In this document: one piece after another, positions 42,752-57,043 of the stretch
Layout: every line of letters starts with the position of its first letter
How positions within the stretch are numbered: position 1 is the stretch's first letter
Assembly (NCBI GenBank): GCA_024349245.1
Contig: JALDNG010000538.1
Location: 62,001-126,000, forward strand
DNA length: 64,000 nt
Reading direction: 5' to 3'
DNA from: Neodontobutis hainanensis
Taxonomy: Eukaryota; Chordata; Actinopteri; Gobiiformes; Odontobutidae
Notes under the pieces: model-generated
The model's input: the letters and a program-made list of their open reading frames with translations, nothing else
What the model was told of the DNA's origin: nothing
The model's database searches: none
Position numbers and translations under genes: made by a program

Positions 42752-45700
42752 TTACCACTACAGTCTATTCTTCTGCACATTGTCAGTCTGTTCTACTGGA
42801 CGTTTACAGTCTGTTCTAATGCTCATCTAAAGTCTGTTCTACTGCACATCTAGAGTCTGTTGTAATAATTGTCTACATTCTTTACTACTGCTTCTTACAG
42901 TCTTTTCTACTGCGCATCTACAGTCACTTCTAATGCAGGTCTACAGTTTATACTTCTGCACATCTACAATCTGTTCTATTGCTTGTCTACAGTCTGTTCT
43001 AATGCCGAATAAAAGTCTTTACTACTCCACCTCTACAGTCTGTTCTACTGCATGTCTACAGTCTGTTCTACTGCACGTCTTCAGTCTGCTCTATTGCAAG
43101 TCTACAGTCTGTTTTACTGCACATCTACAGTCTGTTCTAATGCACATTTACAGTCTGTTCCTATGCAAGTATACAGCCTGTACTACTGCTCAACAACAGT
43201 CTGTTCTACTGCACGTCTACAGTCTGTTCTACTGCACCTCTACATTCTGTTGTAAAGCATTTCTAGTAGTGTTTTCTAATACTCATATACAGTCTGTTCT
43301 AATGCTTATCTACAGTCTGTACTACTGCAAGTTTACAATTTGTTCTATTGCACATTTACGGTCTGTTCTAATGCACATCTACAGTCTGTTCAACTGCACC
43401 TCTACAGTCTGTTCTATTGTACGTCTACAGTCTGTTCTACTGGACGACTATAGTCTGTATTAATAAATGTCTACAGTCTTTTCTAATGCACATCTACAGT
43501 CTGTTCTAATGGACATCTACAGTCTCTTCTAATGCACATCTATAGTCTGTTCTAATGCTCGTCCACAGTCTGTTCTAATGCAGGTCTTTAGTCTGTACTA
43601 TTGCACATCTACAGTCTGTTCTACTGGACGTATACAGTCTGTTCTAATGCTCGTCTACAGTCTGTTCTATTGTACGTCTACAGTCTCTTATAATGCCACT
43701 TTACAGTCTGTACCTCTGCTCTACTGCAGTTTGTTCTACTGCACGTCTACAGTCTGTTTTACTGCACATCTACAGTCTATTCTAATGCACATCTACAGTC
43801 TGTTCTACTGCACGTCTACAGTCTTTTTTTATAAACGTCTATAGTCTGTTCTACTGCATATCTACAGTCATTACTACTGTACTTCTAAAGTCTATTCTAA
43901 TGCTCATCAACAGTATGTTCTAATGCAAGTCTACAGTCTGTACTACTGCTCATCTACAGTCTGTACTACTGCACTTCTAAAGTCTGTTCTAATGCTCGTC
44001 TGCAGTCCGTATTACTGCACCTCTACAATCTGTTCTAAAGCATGTCTAGAGTGTTTTCTAATACTCATATACAGTCTGTTCTAATGCTCGTCTACAGTCT
44101 GAACTACTGCACCTCTACAATCTGTTCTAAAGCATGTCTAGAGTGTTTTCTAATACTCATATAGAGTCTGTTCTAATGCTCGTCTACAGTCTGTTCAACT
44201 GCACCTCTACAGTATGTTCTAATGCCAGATTAAAGTCTGTACTACTGCTCTATTACAGTCTCTTCCACTAAAGTCTGTTTTACTGCACATCTACAATCTG
44301 TTCTAATGTACATCTACTGTCTGTTCTAATGCAAGTCTACAGTCTGTACTACTGCCATCTACAGTCTGTTCTACTGCACGTCTACAGTCTGTTCTAAAAA
44401 ATGTCTACAGTCTGTTCTACTGCACATCTACAGTTTGTACTACTGCACTTCTACAGTCTGTTCTAATGCTTGTCTACAGTCTTTATTTCTGCAATCTCTA
44501 CAGTCTCTTCTAAAGCATGTCTAGAGTATTTTCTAATACTCATAAATAGTCTGTTCTTATGCTCATTTACAGTCTGAACTACTGCACCTCTACAGTCTGT
44601 TCTAAAGAATGTCTACATTTTTGTCTAATACTCATATACAATCTGTTTGTAATGCAAGTCTATAGTCTGTACTACTGCTCATCTACGGTCTCTTTAAGTG
44701 CAGGTCTATGGTCTGTTATAATAAACGTCTACAGTCTGTTCTACTGCACATCTACAGTCTGTTCTAATGCACATCTACAGTCTGTTCTAATGCACATCTA
44801 CAGTCTGTTCTAAAGCAGGTCTACAGTCTGTTCTAATATCGTCTACAGTCTGTTCTACTGCACATCTACAGTTTGTTCTGATAAACGTCTACAGTCTCTA
44901 CTACTTCACATCTAAAGTCTATTCTAATGCACATCTACTGTCTCTTCTAATGCAAGTCTATAGTCTGTACTACTGCTCATCTACGGTCTGTTCTAGTCTA
45001 GATCTACAGTGTGTTCTAATAAACGTCTACAATCTGTTCTACTGCACATCTACAGTCTGTACTACTGCACTTCTACAGTCTTTTCTAATGCTCATCTATA
45101 GTCTGTATTACTGCACCTCTACAATCTGTTCTAAAGCATGTCTAGAGTGTTTTCTAATATTCATATAGAGTCTGTTCTTAAGCTTGTCTTTAGTCTAAAC
45201 TACTGCACCTCTACAGTCTGTTCTAAAGCATGTCTACAGTGTTTTTATTACACATATACAGTCTGTTCTTATTCTCGTCTACAGTCTGTACTACTGAATC
45301 TCTACAGTCTATTCTTTTGCATATTGTCAGTCTGTTCTACTGGACGTTTACAGTCTTTTCTAATTCTCATCTACAGTCTGTATTACTGCACCTCTACAGT
45401 CTGTTCTAAAGCATGTTTAGAGTGTTTTCCAATACTCATATACAGTCTGTTCTAATGTTCGTCTACAGTCGGAACTACTGCACCTCTACATTTTGCTATA
45501 AAGCATATCGAGAGTGTTTTCTAATACTTATATAGAGTCTGTTCTACTGGACGTTTACAGTCTGTTCTAATGCTTGTCTACAGTCAGTTTTAAATCCAAT
45601 CTAGAGTATGTACTACTGCTGCTCTGAAGTCTTTTCAACTGCATGTCAACATTCTGTTCAATCGCACCTGTACAGTCTGTTTTAATGCCAGTTTACAATC

Positions 45701-48700
45701 TGTACTACTGCTCTACTACAGTCTCTTCCACTGCACGCCTAACGTCTGTTTTACTGCACATCTATAGTCTGTTCTAATGTACATCTACTGTCTGTTCTAA
45801 TGCAAGTCTATAGTCTGTCCTACTGCTTGTCTACAGTCTGTTCTATTGCACATCTACCGTCTCTACTACTGCACTTCTACAGTCTGTTCTAATGCTCGTC
45901 TACAGTCTGTATTACTCCACCTCTATAGTCTCTTCTAAAGCATGTCTAGAGTTTTTTCTAATACTCATATACAGTCTGTTCTAATGCTCGTCTACAGTCT
46001 GAACTACTGCACCTCTACAGTCTGTTCTAAAGCATGTCTACAGTGTTTTTTATAATACTCATATACAGTCTGTTCTAATGCACATCTCCAGTTTGTTCTA
46101 ATGCAAGTCTACAGTCTTTACTACTCCACCTCTACAGTCTGTTCTACTGCATGTCTACAGTCTGTTCTACTGCATGTCTACAGTCTGTTCTACAGCACGT
46201 CTTCAGTCTGTTCTACTGGATGTCTTCAATCTGCTCTATTGCAAGTCTACAGTCTGTTTTACTGCACATCTACAGTCTGTTCTAATGCACGTCTACAGTG
46301 TGTTCTACTGCACCTCTACAGTCTGTTGTTAAGCATTTGTAGTAGTGTTTTCTAATTCTCATATACCGTCTCTTCTAATGCTCGTCTACAGTCTGAACTA
46401 CTGCACCACTACAGTATGTTCTAAATTATGTCTACAGTGTTTTCTAATATTCATATACATTCTGTTCTAATGCTCGTCTACAGTCTGTACTACTGCACCT
46501 CTACAGTCTATTCTTCTGCACATTGTCAGTCTGTTCTACTGGACATTTACAGTCTATTCTAATACTCGTCTACAGTCTGTACAACTGCACCTCTTCAGTC
46601 TGTTCTAAAGCATGTCTAGAGTGTTTTCTAATACTCATCTACAGTCTGCTTTAATGCTCGTCTACAGTCTGTTCTAATGCAAGTCTACAGTCTGTTTTAA
46701 TAAATGTCTACAGTCTGTATTACTGCACCTTTACAGTATGTTGTAAACCATTTCTAGTAGTGTTTTCGGACACCCATATACAGACTTCTAATGAAGATCT
46801 ACAGTCTGTTCTACTGCAAGTCTACAATCTGTTCTAATGCTCGTCTACAGTCTGTTCTACTGTACGACTATAGTCTGTTTTAAAAAAGGTCTTCAGTCTC
46901 TTCTAATGCACATCTACAGTCTGTTCTAATGCACATCTACTGTCTGTTCTAATGCCAGTTTACTGCTCTACTGCAGTCTATTCTAATGCACGTCTACAGT
47001 CTGTTTTAGTGCACATCTACAATCTTTTCTAATTGTCAGTCTGTTCTAAAGCTCATCTACAGTCAGTTCTAAAGCCAATCTAGAGTCTGTACTACTGCTG
47101 CTCTGAAGTCTTTTCAACTGCACGTGTACATTCTGTTCTACAGCACGACTATAGTCTGTTTTAATAGACGTCTACAGTCTTTTCTAATGCACTTCTACTG
47201 TCTGTTCTAATGGCCGTCTACAGTCTGTTCTAATAATTGTCTAGAGTCTGTTCTACGGCACGTCTACTGTCTTTTCTAATGCTCGTATAAAGTCTCAACT
47301 ACTGCACCTCTACGATCTATTCTTCTGCACATCGTCAGTCTGTTCTACTGCACATCTACAGTATGTTCTAATGCAAGTCTACATTCTGTACTACTGCTCA
47401 TCTACGGTCTCTTCTACTGCAGGTCTACAGTCTGTTCTAATGCTCGTCTACAGTCTGTATTACTGCACCTCTACAGTCTGTTCTTCTGCACATTGTCAGT
47501 CTTTTCTACTGGACGTTTACAGTCTTTTTTAATGCTCGTCTACAGTCATTTCTAAAGCCAATCTAGTGTCTGTACTACTGCTAATCTGAAGTCTGTTCAA
47601 CTGCAAGTCTACAGTCTGTTCAACTGCACCTCTATAGTCTGTTCTAATGCTCGTCTACAGTCTGTACTACTGCACCTCTACAGTCTATTCTTCTGCACAT
47701 TGTCAGTCTGTTCTACTGGACATTTACAGTCTATTCTAATACTCGTCTACAGTCTGTACAACTGCACCTCTTCAGTCTGTTCTAAAGCATGTCTAGAGTG
47801 TTTTCTAATACTCATCTACAGTCTGCTTTAATGCTCGTCTACAGTCTATTCTAATGCACGTCTACAGTCTGTTTTAGTGCACATCTACAATCTTTTCTAA
47901 TTGTCAGTCTGTTCTAAAGCTCATCTACAGTCAGTTCTAAAGCCAATCTAGAGTCTGTACTACTGCTGCTCTGAAGTCTTTTCAACTGCACGTCTACATT
48001 CTGTTCTACAGCACGACTATAGTCTGTTTTAATAGACGTCTACAGTCTTTTCTAATGCACTTCTACTGTCTGTTTTAATGGCCGTCTACAGTCTGTTCTA
48101 ATAATTGTCTAGAGTCTGTTCTACGGCACGTCTACTGTCTTTTCTAATGCTCGTATAAAGTCTCAACTACTGCACCTCTGATCTATTCTTCTGCACATCG
48201 TCAGTCTGTTCTACTGCACATCTACAGTATGTTCTAATGCACATCTACAGTCTGTTCTAATGCACATCTATAGTCTGTTCTAATGCTTGTCCACAGTCTG
48301 TTCTAATGCAGCTCTTTAGTCTGTACTACTGCACATCTACAGTCTGTTCTACTGGACCTCTAAAGTCTGTTCTAATGCTCGTCTACAGTCTGTTCAACTG
48401 CACCGTAGAGTCTGTTCTAATGCCAGTTTACAGTCTGTATCTCTGCTCTACTGCAGTCTTTTCTACTGCACATTTACAGTTTGTTTTACTGCAAATCTAC
48501 AGTCTGTTCTAAAGCACATCTACAGGCTGTTCTAATGCAAGTCTACAGTCTGTACTACCGCTCATCTACAGTCTGTACTACCGCTCATCTACAGTCTGTT
48601 CTACTGCACGTCTAGAGTCTGTTTTGATAAACGTCTACAGTCTGTTCTACTACACATCTACAGTCTCTACTACTGCACTTCTAAAGTTTGTTCTAAGCAC

Positions 48701-51700
48701 ATCTACAGTCTGTTCTAATGCAAGTCTACATTCTGTACTACTGCTCATCTACGGTCTCTTCTACTGCAGGTCTACAGTCTGTTCTAATGCTCGTCTACAG
48801 TCTGTATCACTGCACCTCTACAGTCTGTTCTTCTGCACATTGTCAGTCTTTTCTATTGGACGTTTACAGTCTTTTTTAATGCTCGTCTACAGTCATTTCT
48901 AAAGCCAATCTAGTGTCTGTACTACTGCTAATCTGAAGTCTGTTCAACTGCAAGTCTACAGTCTGTTCAACTGCACCTCTATAGTCTGTTCTAATGCTTG
49001 TCTACAGTCTGTATTACTGCACCTCTATAGTCTGTTCTAAAGCATGTCTAGAGTGTTTTCTAATACTCATATACAGTCTGTTCTAATGCTCGTCTACAGT
49101 CTGTACTACTCCATCTCTACAGTCTATTCTTCTGCACATTGTCAGTCTGTTCTACTGGACGTTTACAGTCTTTTTTAATGCTCATCTACAGTCATTTCTA
49201 AAGCCAATCTAGTGTCTGTACTACTGCTGCTCTGAAGTATGTTCAACTGCAAGTCTACAGTCTGTTCAACTGCACCTCTACAGTCTGTTCTAATGCCAGT
49301 TTACAGTGTGTTCTATTGCTCTACTGCAGTCTGTTCTACTGCATGTCTACAGTCTTTTTTACTGCACATCTACAGTCTGTTCTAATGCACATCTAGAGTC
49401 TCTTCTAATGCAAGTCTACAGTTTGTACTACTGCTCATCTATGGTCTGTTCTAGTGCACATCTACAATCTGTTTTAATAAACGTCTACAGTCTGAACTAC
49501 TACATTTCTACAGTCTGTTCTAAATAATGTATACAGTGTTTTCTAATACTCATATACAGTCTGTTCTAATGCTCGTCTACAGTCTGTACTACTGCACCTC
49601 TATAGTCAGTTCTTCTGCACATTGTCAGTCAATTCTACTGGACGTTTACAGTCTGTTCTAATACTTGCCTACAGACTGTTCTACTGCACGTGTACAGTCT
49701 GTTCTACTGCATGTCTGCAGTCTGTTCTGATAAACGTCTACAGTCTTTTCTACTACACATCTACAGTCTCTACTACTGCACTTCTAAAGTCTGTTTCTAA
49801 TGCACATCTACAGTCTGTTCTTATGCACATCTACAGTCTGTTCTAATGCTCGTCTACAGTCTGTTCTATTGTACGTCTACAGTCTATTCTAATGCACATT
49901 TACAGTCTGTTTAACTGCACGTCTACCGTCTTGTTCAACTGCACCTCAACAGTCTGTTCTAATGCCAGTTTACAGTCTGTTCCTCTGCTCTACTGCACTC
50001 AGTTTTACTGCACATCTACAGTCTTTTCTATTGCACATCTACAGTCTGTTCTAATGCTCGTCTACAGTCTGTTCTAATGCCAGTTTACAGTCTGTACTAC
50101 TGCTCTACTGCAGTCTATTCTACTGCACGTCTACAGTCTATTTTACTGCACATCTCCAATCTGTTCTAATTGTCAGTATGTTCTACTGGACATTTACAGT
50201 CTAATCTAAAGCTCGTCTACAGTCTGTTCTAAAGCCAATCTAGAGACTGTACAACTGCTGCTCTGAAGTCTGTTCAACTGCACCTCTAGAGTTTGTTCTA
50301 CTGCAGGTCTACAGTCTGTTTTAATAATTTTCTATATTCTGTACCGCTGCTTCTTACAGTATTTTCTACTGTGCATCTAGAGTATCTTCTAATGCAGGTC
50401 TACAGTCTATACTACTGCACATCTACAATCTGTTCTATTGCTTGTCTACAGTCAGCTCTAATGCGCAATAAAAGTCTTTACTACTCCAGCTCTACAGTCT
50501 GTTCTACTGCATGTCTATAGTCTGTTCTACTGCATGTCTACAGTCTGTTCTACAGCACGTCTTCAGTCTGTTCTACTGCATGTCTTCAGTCTGCTCTATT
50601 GCAAGTCTACAGTCTGTTTAACTGCACCTCTTTAGTTTGTTCCAAAGCATGTCTAGAGTATTTTCTAAAACTCAAATACAGTCTGTTCTAATGCTAGTCT
50701 ACAGTCTGAACTACTGAATCTTTACAGTCTATTCTTCTGCACATCGTCAGTCTGTTCTACTGGACATCTACAGTCTGTTCTAATGCATATCTACAGTCTG
50801 TTCTAAAGCAAGTCTACATTCTGTTCTAACGTCTACTATAGTCTGTTCTGATAATTGTCGACATTCTGTACTACTGCATCTCTACAATTTGTTTTACTTC
50901 ACAACTACAGTATGTTCTAATGCACGTCCATTGTCTGTTCTAATGCTCGTCCAAAGTCTGCTCTATTGCAGGTCTTTAGTCTGTAATACTGCAAATCTAC
51001 GGTCTGTTCTACTGGACGTCTACAATCTGTTCTGATAAACGTTCACAGTCTGTACTACTACACATCTACAGTCTCTACTACTGCAGGTCTACAGTCTGTT
51101 CTAATGCTCGTCTACAGTCTGTTCTATTGTACGTCTACAGTCTGTTCTAATGCACATCTACAGTCTGTTTTACAGGACGTTTACAGTCTTTTTTACTGCA
51201 CATCTACAGTCTGTTCTAATGCAACTCTACAGTCTGTACTACTGCTTGTCTACAGTTTGTTCTACTGCACGTATACAGTCTGTTCTAATAAACGTCTACA
51301 GTCTGTTCTACTGCTCATCTACAGTCTGTTCAACTGCACCTCTATAGTCTGTTCTAATGCAAGTCTACATTCTGTACTACTGCTTGTCTACAGTCTGTTC
51401 TACTGCACGTCTACAGTCTGTTCTAATAAATATCTACAGTCTGTTCTACTGCACATCTACAGTCTCTACTACTGCACTTCTAAAGTCTGTTCTAATGCAC
51501 ATCTACAGTCTGTTCTAATGCAAGAGTACAGTCTTTACTACTGCTTATCTATGGTCTATTCTAAAGCAGGTCTACAGTCTCTTCTAATAAACGTCTACAG
51601 TCTGTTCTACTGCACATCTACAGTCTGTAATACTGCACTTCTACAGACTGTTCTAATGCTCGTCTACAGTCTGTATTACTGCACCTCTACAGTCTGTTCT

Positions 51701-53416
51701 AAAGCATGTCTAGAGTGTTTTCTTATACTCAAATACAGTCTGTTCTAATGCTCGTCTACCGTCTGAACTACTGCACCTCTACAGTCTGTTCTAAAGCATG
51801 TCTATAATGTTTTTTAATTCTGATATACAGTCTGTTCTAATGCTCGTTTACAGTCTGAACTACTGCACTTCTACAGTCTGTTCTAAAGCATGTCTAGAGT
51901 GTTTTCTAATACTCATACAGTCTGTTCTAATCCTCGTCTACAGTCTGTACAACTGCACCTCTAGAGTCCGTTCAAAGCATGTCTACAGTGTTTTCTAATA
52001 CACATATACAGTCTGTTCTAATGCTCATGTACAGTCTGTAGTACTGCACCTCTACAGTCTATTCTTCTGCACATTGTCAGTCTGTTCTACTGGACATTTA
52101 CAGTCTGTTCTCATGCCAGTTTACAGTCTTTACTTCTGCTCTACTGCAGTCTGTTCTACTGCATGTCTACAGTCTGTTTTACTGCACATATACAGTCTGT
52201 TTTAATGCACATCTACAGTCTGTTCTAATGCAAGTCTACATTCTGTACTACTGCTCACCTACAGTCTGTTCTACTACGTCTACAGACTGTTCCGATAAAC
52301 TTCTACAGTCTGTTCTACTGCATATCTACAGTTTCTACTACTGCACTTCTAAAGTCTGTTCTAATGCACATCTACAGTCTGTTCTAATGCAAGTCTAAAG
52401 TCTCTACTACTGCATATCTACGGTCTATTCTACTGCAGGTCTACAGTCTGTACTACTGCACCTCTACAGTCTGTTCTAAAGCATGTCTAGAGTGTTTTCT
52501 AATACTCATATACCGGCTATTCTAATAATCGTCTACAGTCTGTACTAATGCACCTCTAAAGTCTATTCTTCTGAAGCACTGTGAGTCTGTTCTACTGCAA
52601 GTCTACAGTCTGTTCTAATAATTTTCTACAGTCCGTTCTACTGCACGTCTACAGTCTTTTCTAATAATTATCGACATTCTGTACTACTGCACCTTACAGT
52701 CTTTTCTACTGCGCATCTACAATCTGTTCTAATACACGTCTATAGTCTGTTTAAACTTAAACAGTCTGTTCTACTACTCTAAACTTCTACAGTCTGTTCT
52801 ACTGCATATCTACAGTTTCTACTACTGCACTTCTAAAGTCTGTTCTAATGCACATCTACAGTATGTTCTACTGCATGTCTACAGTCTGTTCTAATGCACA
52901 GCTACAGTCTGTTCAACTAGAGGTCTACAGTCTGTTCTACTGCATGACTATAGTCATTTTTAATAAACGTCTACAGTCTCTTCTAATGCACATCTACAGT
53001 CTCTTCTAATGCACATCTACAATCTGTTCTATTGCACATCTACAGTCTCTTCTACTAGACGTCTACAGTCTGTTCTAATAATTGTCAAGATTCTGTACAA
53101 CTGCACCTCTACAGTCTCTTCTACTGCACATCTACAGTCTGTTTTAATGGTCCTCTATGATCGTGTATAGTCAGTTCTAAAGCCATTCTACAGTCTGTAG
53201 TACTGCTGCTCTACAGTCTGTTCAACTGCACCTCCATAGTCTGTTCTATTGCAAGTCTACATTCTAATCTACTTTTCGTCTACACTCTGTTGTACTGCAC
53301 GACTATAGTCTCTTTTATTAAACGTCTACAGTCTGTTCTACTGCACATCTACAGTCTGTTCTATTTCAAGTCTACATTCTAATCTACTGTTCGGCTACAG
53401 TCTGTTCTACAGGACA
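42752..53416 (+). repeat. 23-bp satellite, block 1 (forward)
   Basis: About 460 head-to-tail copies of a degenerate unit: CTACAGTCTGTTCTAMTGC plus four variable bases. Variant classes alternate (for example TGCACATCTACAGTCTGTTC and ATTGTCAGTCTGTTCTACTG), giving higher-order patterns. Because the unit is not a multiple of 3 and often lacks stops in every phase, repetitive frames of up to 214 codons with a 23-residue period (for example 51104-51748) appear. They are not taken as genes. Confidence 0.95.
46471..48245 (+). repeat. Higher-order duplication inside satellite block 1
   Basis: 46471-46690 and 46975-47400 recur as a continuous run at about 47646-48245 with very few differences (shared rare variants such as TCTTTTCTAATTGTCAGTC and CAGCACGACTATAGTCTG). 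The second copy lacks the sequence between the two parts. A further near-copy of 47360-47640 lies at about 48700-48990. Confidence 0.75.
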
Positions 53417-53433
53417 ACTAACCCTAACCTAAC
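53417..53433. repeat. CCCTAA-like tract at the satellite inversion point
   Basis: ACTAACCCTAACCTAAC lies between the forward block (ending TACAGGACA) and the reverse block (starting AATTAGAACAG). It resembles one and a half vertebrate telomere units (CCCTAA) with one base missing. Confidence 0.6.
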
Positions 53434-56400
53434 AATTAGAACAGATTGTAGATGTGCAGTTCAACAGACTGTAAGACATGCAGTAGATAAGACTGCAGTA
53501 GAGCAGTAGTACAGACTGTAAATTGACATTATAACAGACTGTAGACATGCAGTAGAACAGACTGTAGACATGCAGTAGAACAGTAGAAGTGCGGTTGTAC
53601 AGACTGTAGACGAGATTAGAACATACTGTAGTTGTGCAGTAGAAGAGACTGTAGAGGTGCAGTAGTACAGAATGTTGACAATTATTATAACAAACAGTAG
53701 ACATGCAGTAAAACAGACTCTAGACAATTATTAGAACAGACTGTAGATGTGCATTAGAACTAACTGTAGATGTGCATTAGAAGAGACTGTAGACCTTTAA
53801 TAAAACAGACTATAGTCGTACATTAGAACAGACGTGAGGTGGAGTAGTAAAGACTGTTATTGGGCATTAGAACAGACTGTATTCAAGCAATAGAACAGAC
53901 TATAGATGTGCATTAGAACAGACTGTGGAGGAGTATTAGAACGGACTGTAGACATGCAGTAGAACAGACCGTAGATGAACAGTAATACAGACTGTAGACT
54001 TGCATTAGAACATACTGTAGATGAGCATTAAAACAGACTTTAGAAGTGCAGTAGTAGAGCCTGTAGATGTGCAGTAGAACAAACTGTAGACGTTTATTAG
54101 AACAGACTGTAGACGTGCAGTAGAACAGACTGTACATGAGTATTAGAAAAGACTGTAGACATGCTTTAGAACAGACTGTAGAGGTGCAGTAGTACAGAAT
54201 GTTGACAAATATTAGAACAGACTGTAGACGTGCAGTAGAAGAGACTCTAGACAATTATTAGAACAGACTGTAGACATCCAGTAGAACAGACTGTAGATGT
54301 GCATTAGAAGAGACTGTAGACGTACAATAGAACACACTGTAGAGGTGCAGTTAAAGAGACTGTAGATGTGCAGTTGAACATACTTCAGAGCAGCAGTAGT
54401 ACAGACTCTAGATTGGCTTTAGAACAGACTCTAGACAAGCATTAGAATAGATTGTAAACATCCAGTAGAAAAGACTGACAATTAGAACAGACTGTGGACG
54501 AGCATTTGAACAGAATATAGACGTGCATTAGAACAGACTATAGATGTAAAGTAGAAGAGACTGTAGAGGTGCAGTAGTACAGAATTTCGACAATTATTAG
54601 AAAAGACTGTAGACGTGCAGTAGAACGGACTGTAGACAATTATTAGAAGAGACTGTAGACTTGCAGTAGAAGAGACTGACAATGCTTCAGAAGAATAGAC
54701 TTTATAGGTGCATTAGTACAGACTGTCGGCAGTATTAGAACAGACTGTTTATGAGTATTAGAATAGATTGTAGACTTGCTTTAGAACAGACTGTAGAGGT
54801 GCAATAGTACAGACTGTAGACAAGCAGTAGTACAGACTGTAGACTTGCATTAGAACAGACTGTAGACATGCAATAGAACAGACTGTAGAGTTGCAGTTGA
54901 ACAGACTTTAGACGTACAGTTGAACAGAAATCAGAGCAGCAGTAGTACAGACTCTAGATTTACTTTAGAACAGACTGTAGACGAGCATTAGAAATGACTG
55001 TAAACGTCAGTAGAACAGACTGACAATGTGCAAAAATAGACTCTAGAGGTGCAGTAGTACTGACTGTAGATGAGCATTAGAACAGACTGTATATGAGTAT
55101 TAGAAAACACTGTAGACATGCATTATACCAGACTGTAGAGGTGCAGTTGTACAGACTGTAGACGAGCATTATAACAGACTGTATATGAGTATTAGAAAAC
55201 TTTCTAGACATGCTTTAGAACAGACTGTAGAGGTGCAGTAATACAGACTGTAGACGAGCATTAGAACAGACTGTAGAAGTGCAGTAGTACAGACTGTAGA
55301 AGTGCAGTAGAACAGACTGTAGACAAGCATTAGAACAGACTTTAAACGTGTAGTAGAACAGACTGACAATGTGCAGAAGAATAGACTGTAGAGGTGCAGT
55401 AGTAGAGACTGTAGACGTGCAGTTGAACAGAAATCAGAGCAGCAGTAGTACAGACTCTAGATTTACTTTGGAACAGACTGTAGACGAGCATTATAAATGA
55501 CTGTAAATGTCCAGTAGAACAGACTGACAATGTGCAAAAGAATAGACTCTAGAGGTGCAGTAATACATACTGTAGATGAGCAATAGAGCAGACTGTATAT
55601 GAGTATTTGAAAACACTCTAGACATGCTTTAGAACAGACTGTAGAGGTGCAGTAATACAGACTATAGATGTGCAGTAAAACAGACTCTAGACTTGCATTA
55701 GAACAGACAGTAGATGTACATTAGAACAGACTGTAGATGTGCAGTAAAACAGACTGTAGACGTGCAGTGGAAGAGACTGCAGTAGAGCAGTAGTACAGAC
55801 TGTAAACTGGCTTTAGAACTAACTGTAGACGAGCATTAGAACAGACTATAAACGTCCAGTAGAACAGACTGACAATATGCAGAAGAAAAGACTGTAGAGG
55901 TGCAGTAGTTCAGACTATAGACGAGCATTAGAACAGACTGTAGTTGTGCAGTAGAAGAGACTGTGGAGGTGAAGTAGTACAGAATGTCACAATTATTAGA
56001 AAAGACTATAGGCGTGCATTAGAACGGACTGTAGACAATTATTAGAACAGACTGACAATGCTTCAGAAGAATAGACTTTAGAGATGCATTAGTACAGACT
56101 GTAAACAAGTATTAGAACAGACTGTATATGAGTATTAGAATAGATTGTAGACATGCTTTAGAAGAGACTGTAGAGGTGCAGTAGTACAGACTGTAGACAA
56201 ACAGTAGTACAGATTATAGACTTGCATTAGAACAGACTGTAGATGTGCATTAGAACAGACTGTAGACGCAATAGAAGTGAATGTAGAGGTGCAGTTGAAC
56301 AGACTGTAGACGTGCAGTTGTACAGACTTCAGAGCAGCAGTCGTACAGACTTTAGATTTGCTTTAGAACAGATTGTAGGCGAGCATTACAACAGACTGTA

Positions 56401-56845
56401 AACGTCCAGTAGAAGAGACTGACAATGTGCAGAAGAATAGACTCTAGAGGTGCAGTAGTACAGACTGTATATTTGTATTAGAAAACACTCTAAACATGCT
56501 TTAGAACAAACTGTAGAGGTGCAGTAATAAAGACTGTAGACGAGCATTTATATAAAGACTGTAGATGTGCAGTAAAACAGACTATAGACATGCAGTAGAA
56601 GAGACTGCAGTAGAGCAATAGTACAGACTGTAAACTGGCATTAGAAGAGACTGTAGAAGTGCAGTAGTACAGACTGTAGATGTGCAGTAGTACAGACTGT
56701 AGACGTTTATTAGATCAGACTGTAGACCTACAGTAGAACAGACCGTAGATGAGCATTAGAATAGACTTTAGAAGTGCAGTAGTAAAGACTGTAGATGTAC
56801 AGTAGAACATACTATAGACGTTTATAAGAAAAGACTGTACACATG
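53434..56845 (-). repeat. 23-bp satellite, block 2a (reverse)
   Basis: The same unit inverted: GTGCAGTAGAACAGACTGTAG. It continues beyond the LINE as block 2b, so the two were one array before the insertion. Confidence 0.95.
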
Positions 56846-57043
56846 GTAGCCGACAAGAAAGATGGCCGACAAGGTAGCTGTGCCTGTGTGAGCTCCTCCA
56901 ATCTCTGTCTGCCTGCATGTACTAATCTAAGCCTTTATGTATACTTGAACTTCATCTGGACACTTAAACCCTTAAGTTAAATTGAAAACCTTTTTTTTTT
57001 GAGATCTGAGATAATAATCTGAAACTTTATTGTATACGCTCAC

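Noticed and set aside
42752..53416. CRISPR array or coding repeat-protein genes in the 23-bp repeats
   Set aside because: The DNA is eukaryotic and the units are contiguous and degenerate, without unique spacers. The open frames follow from the unit length.
53417..53433. A real interstitial telomere array
   Set aside because: Fewer than two imperfect units are present, so it is only listed as telomere-like.
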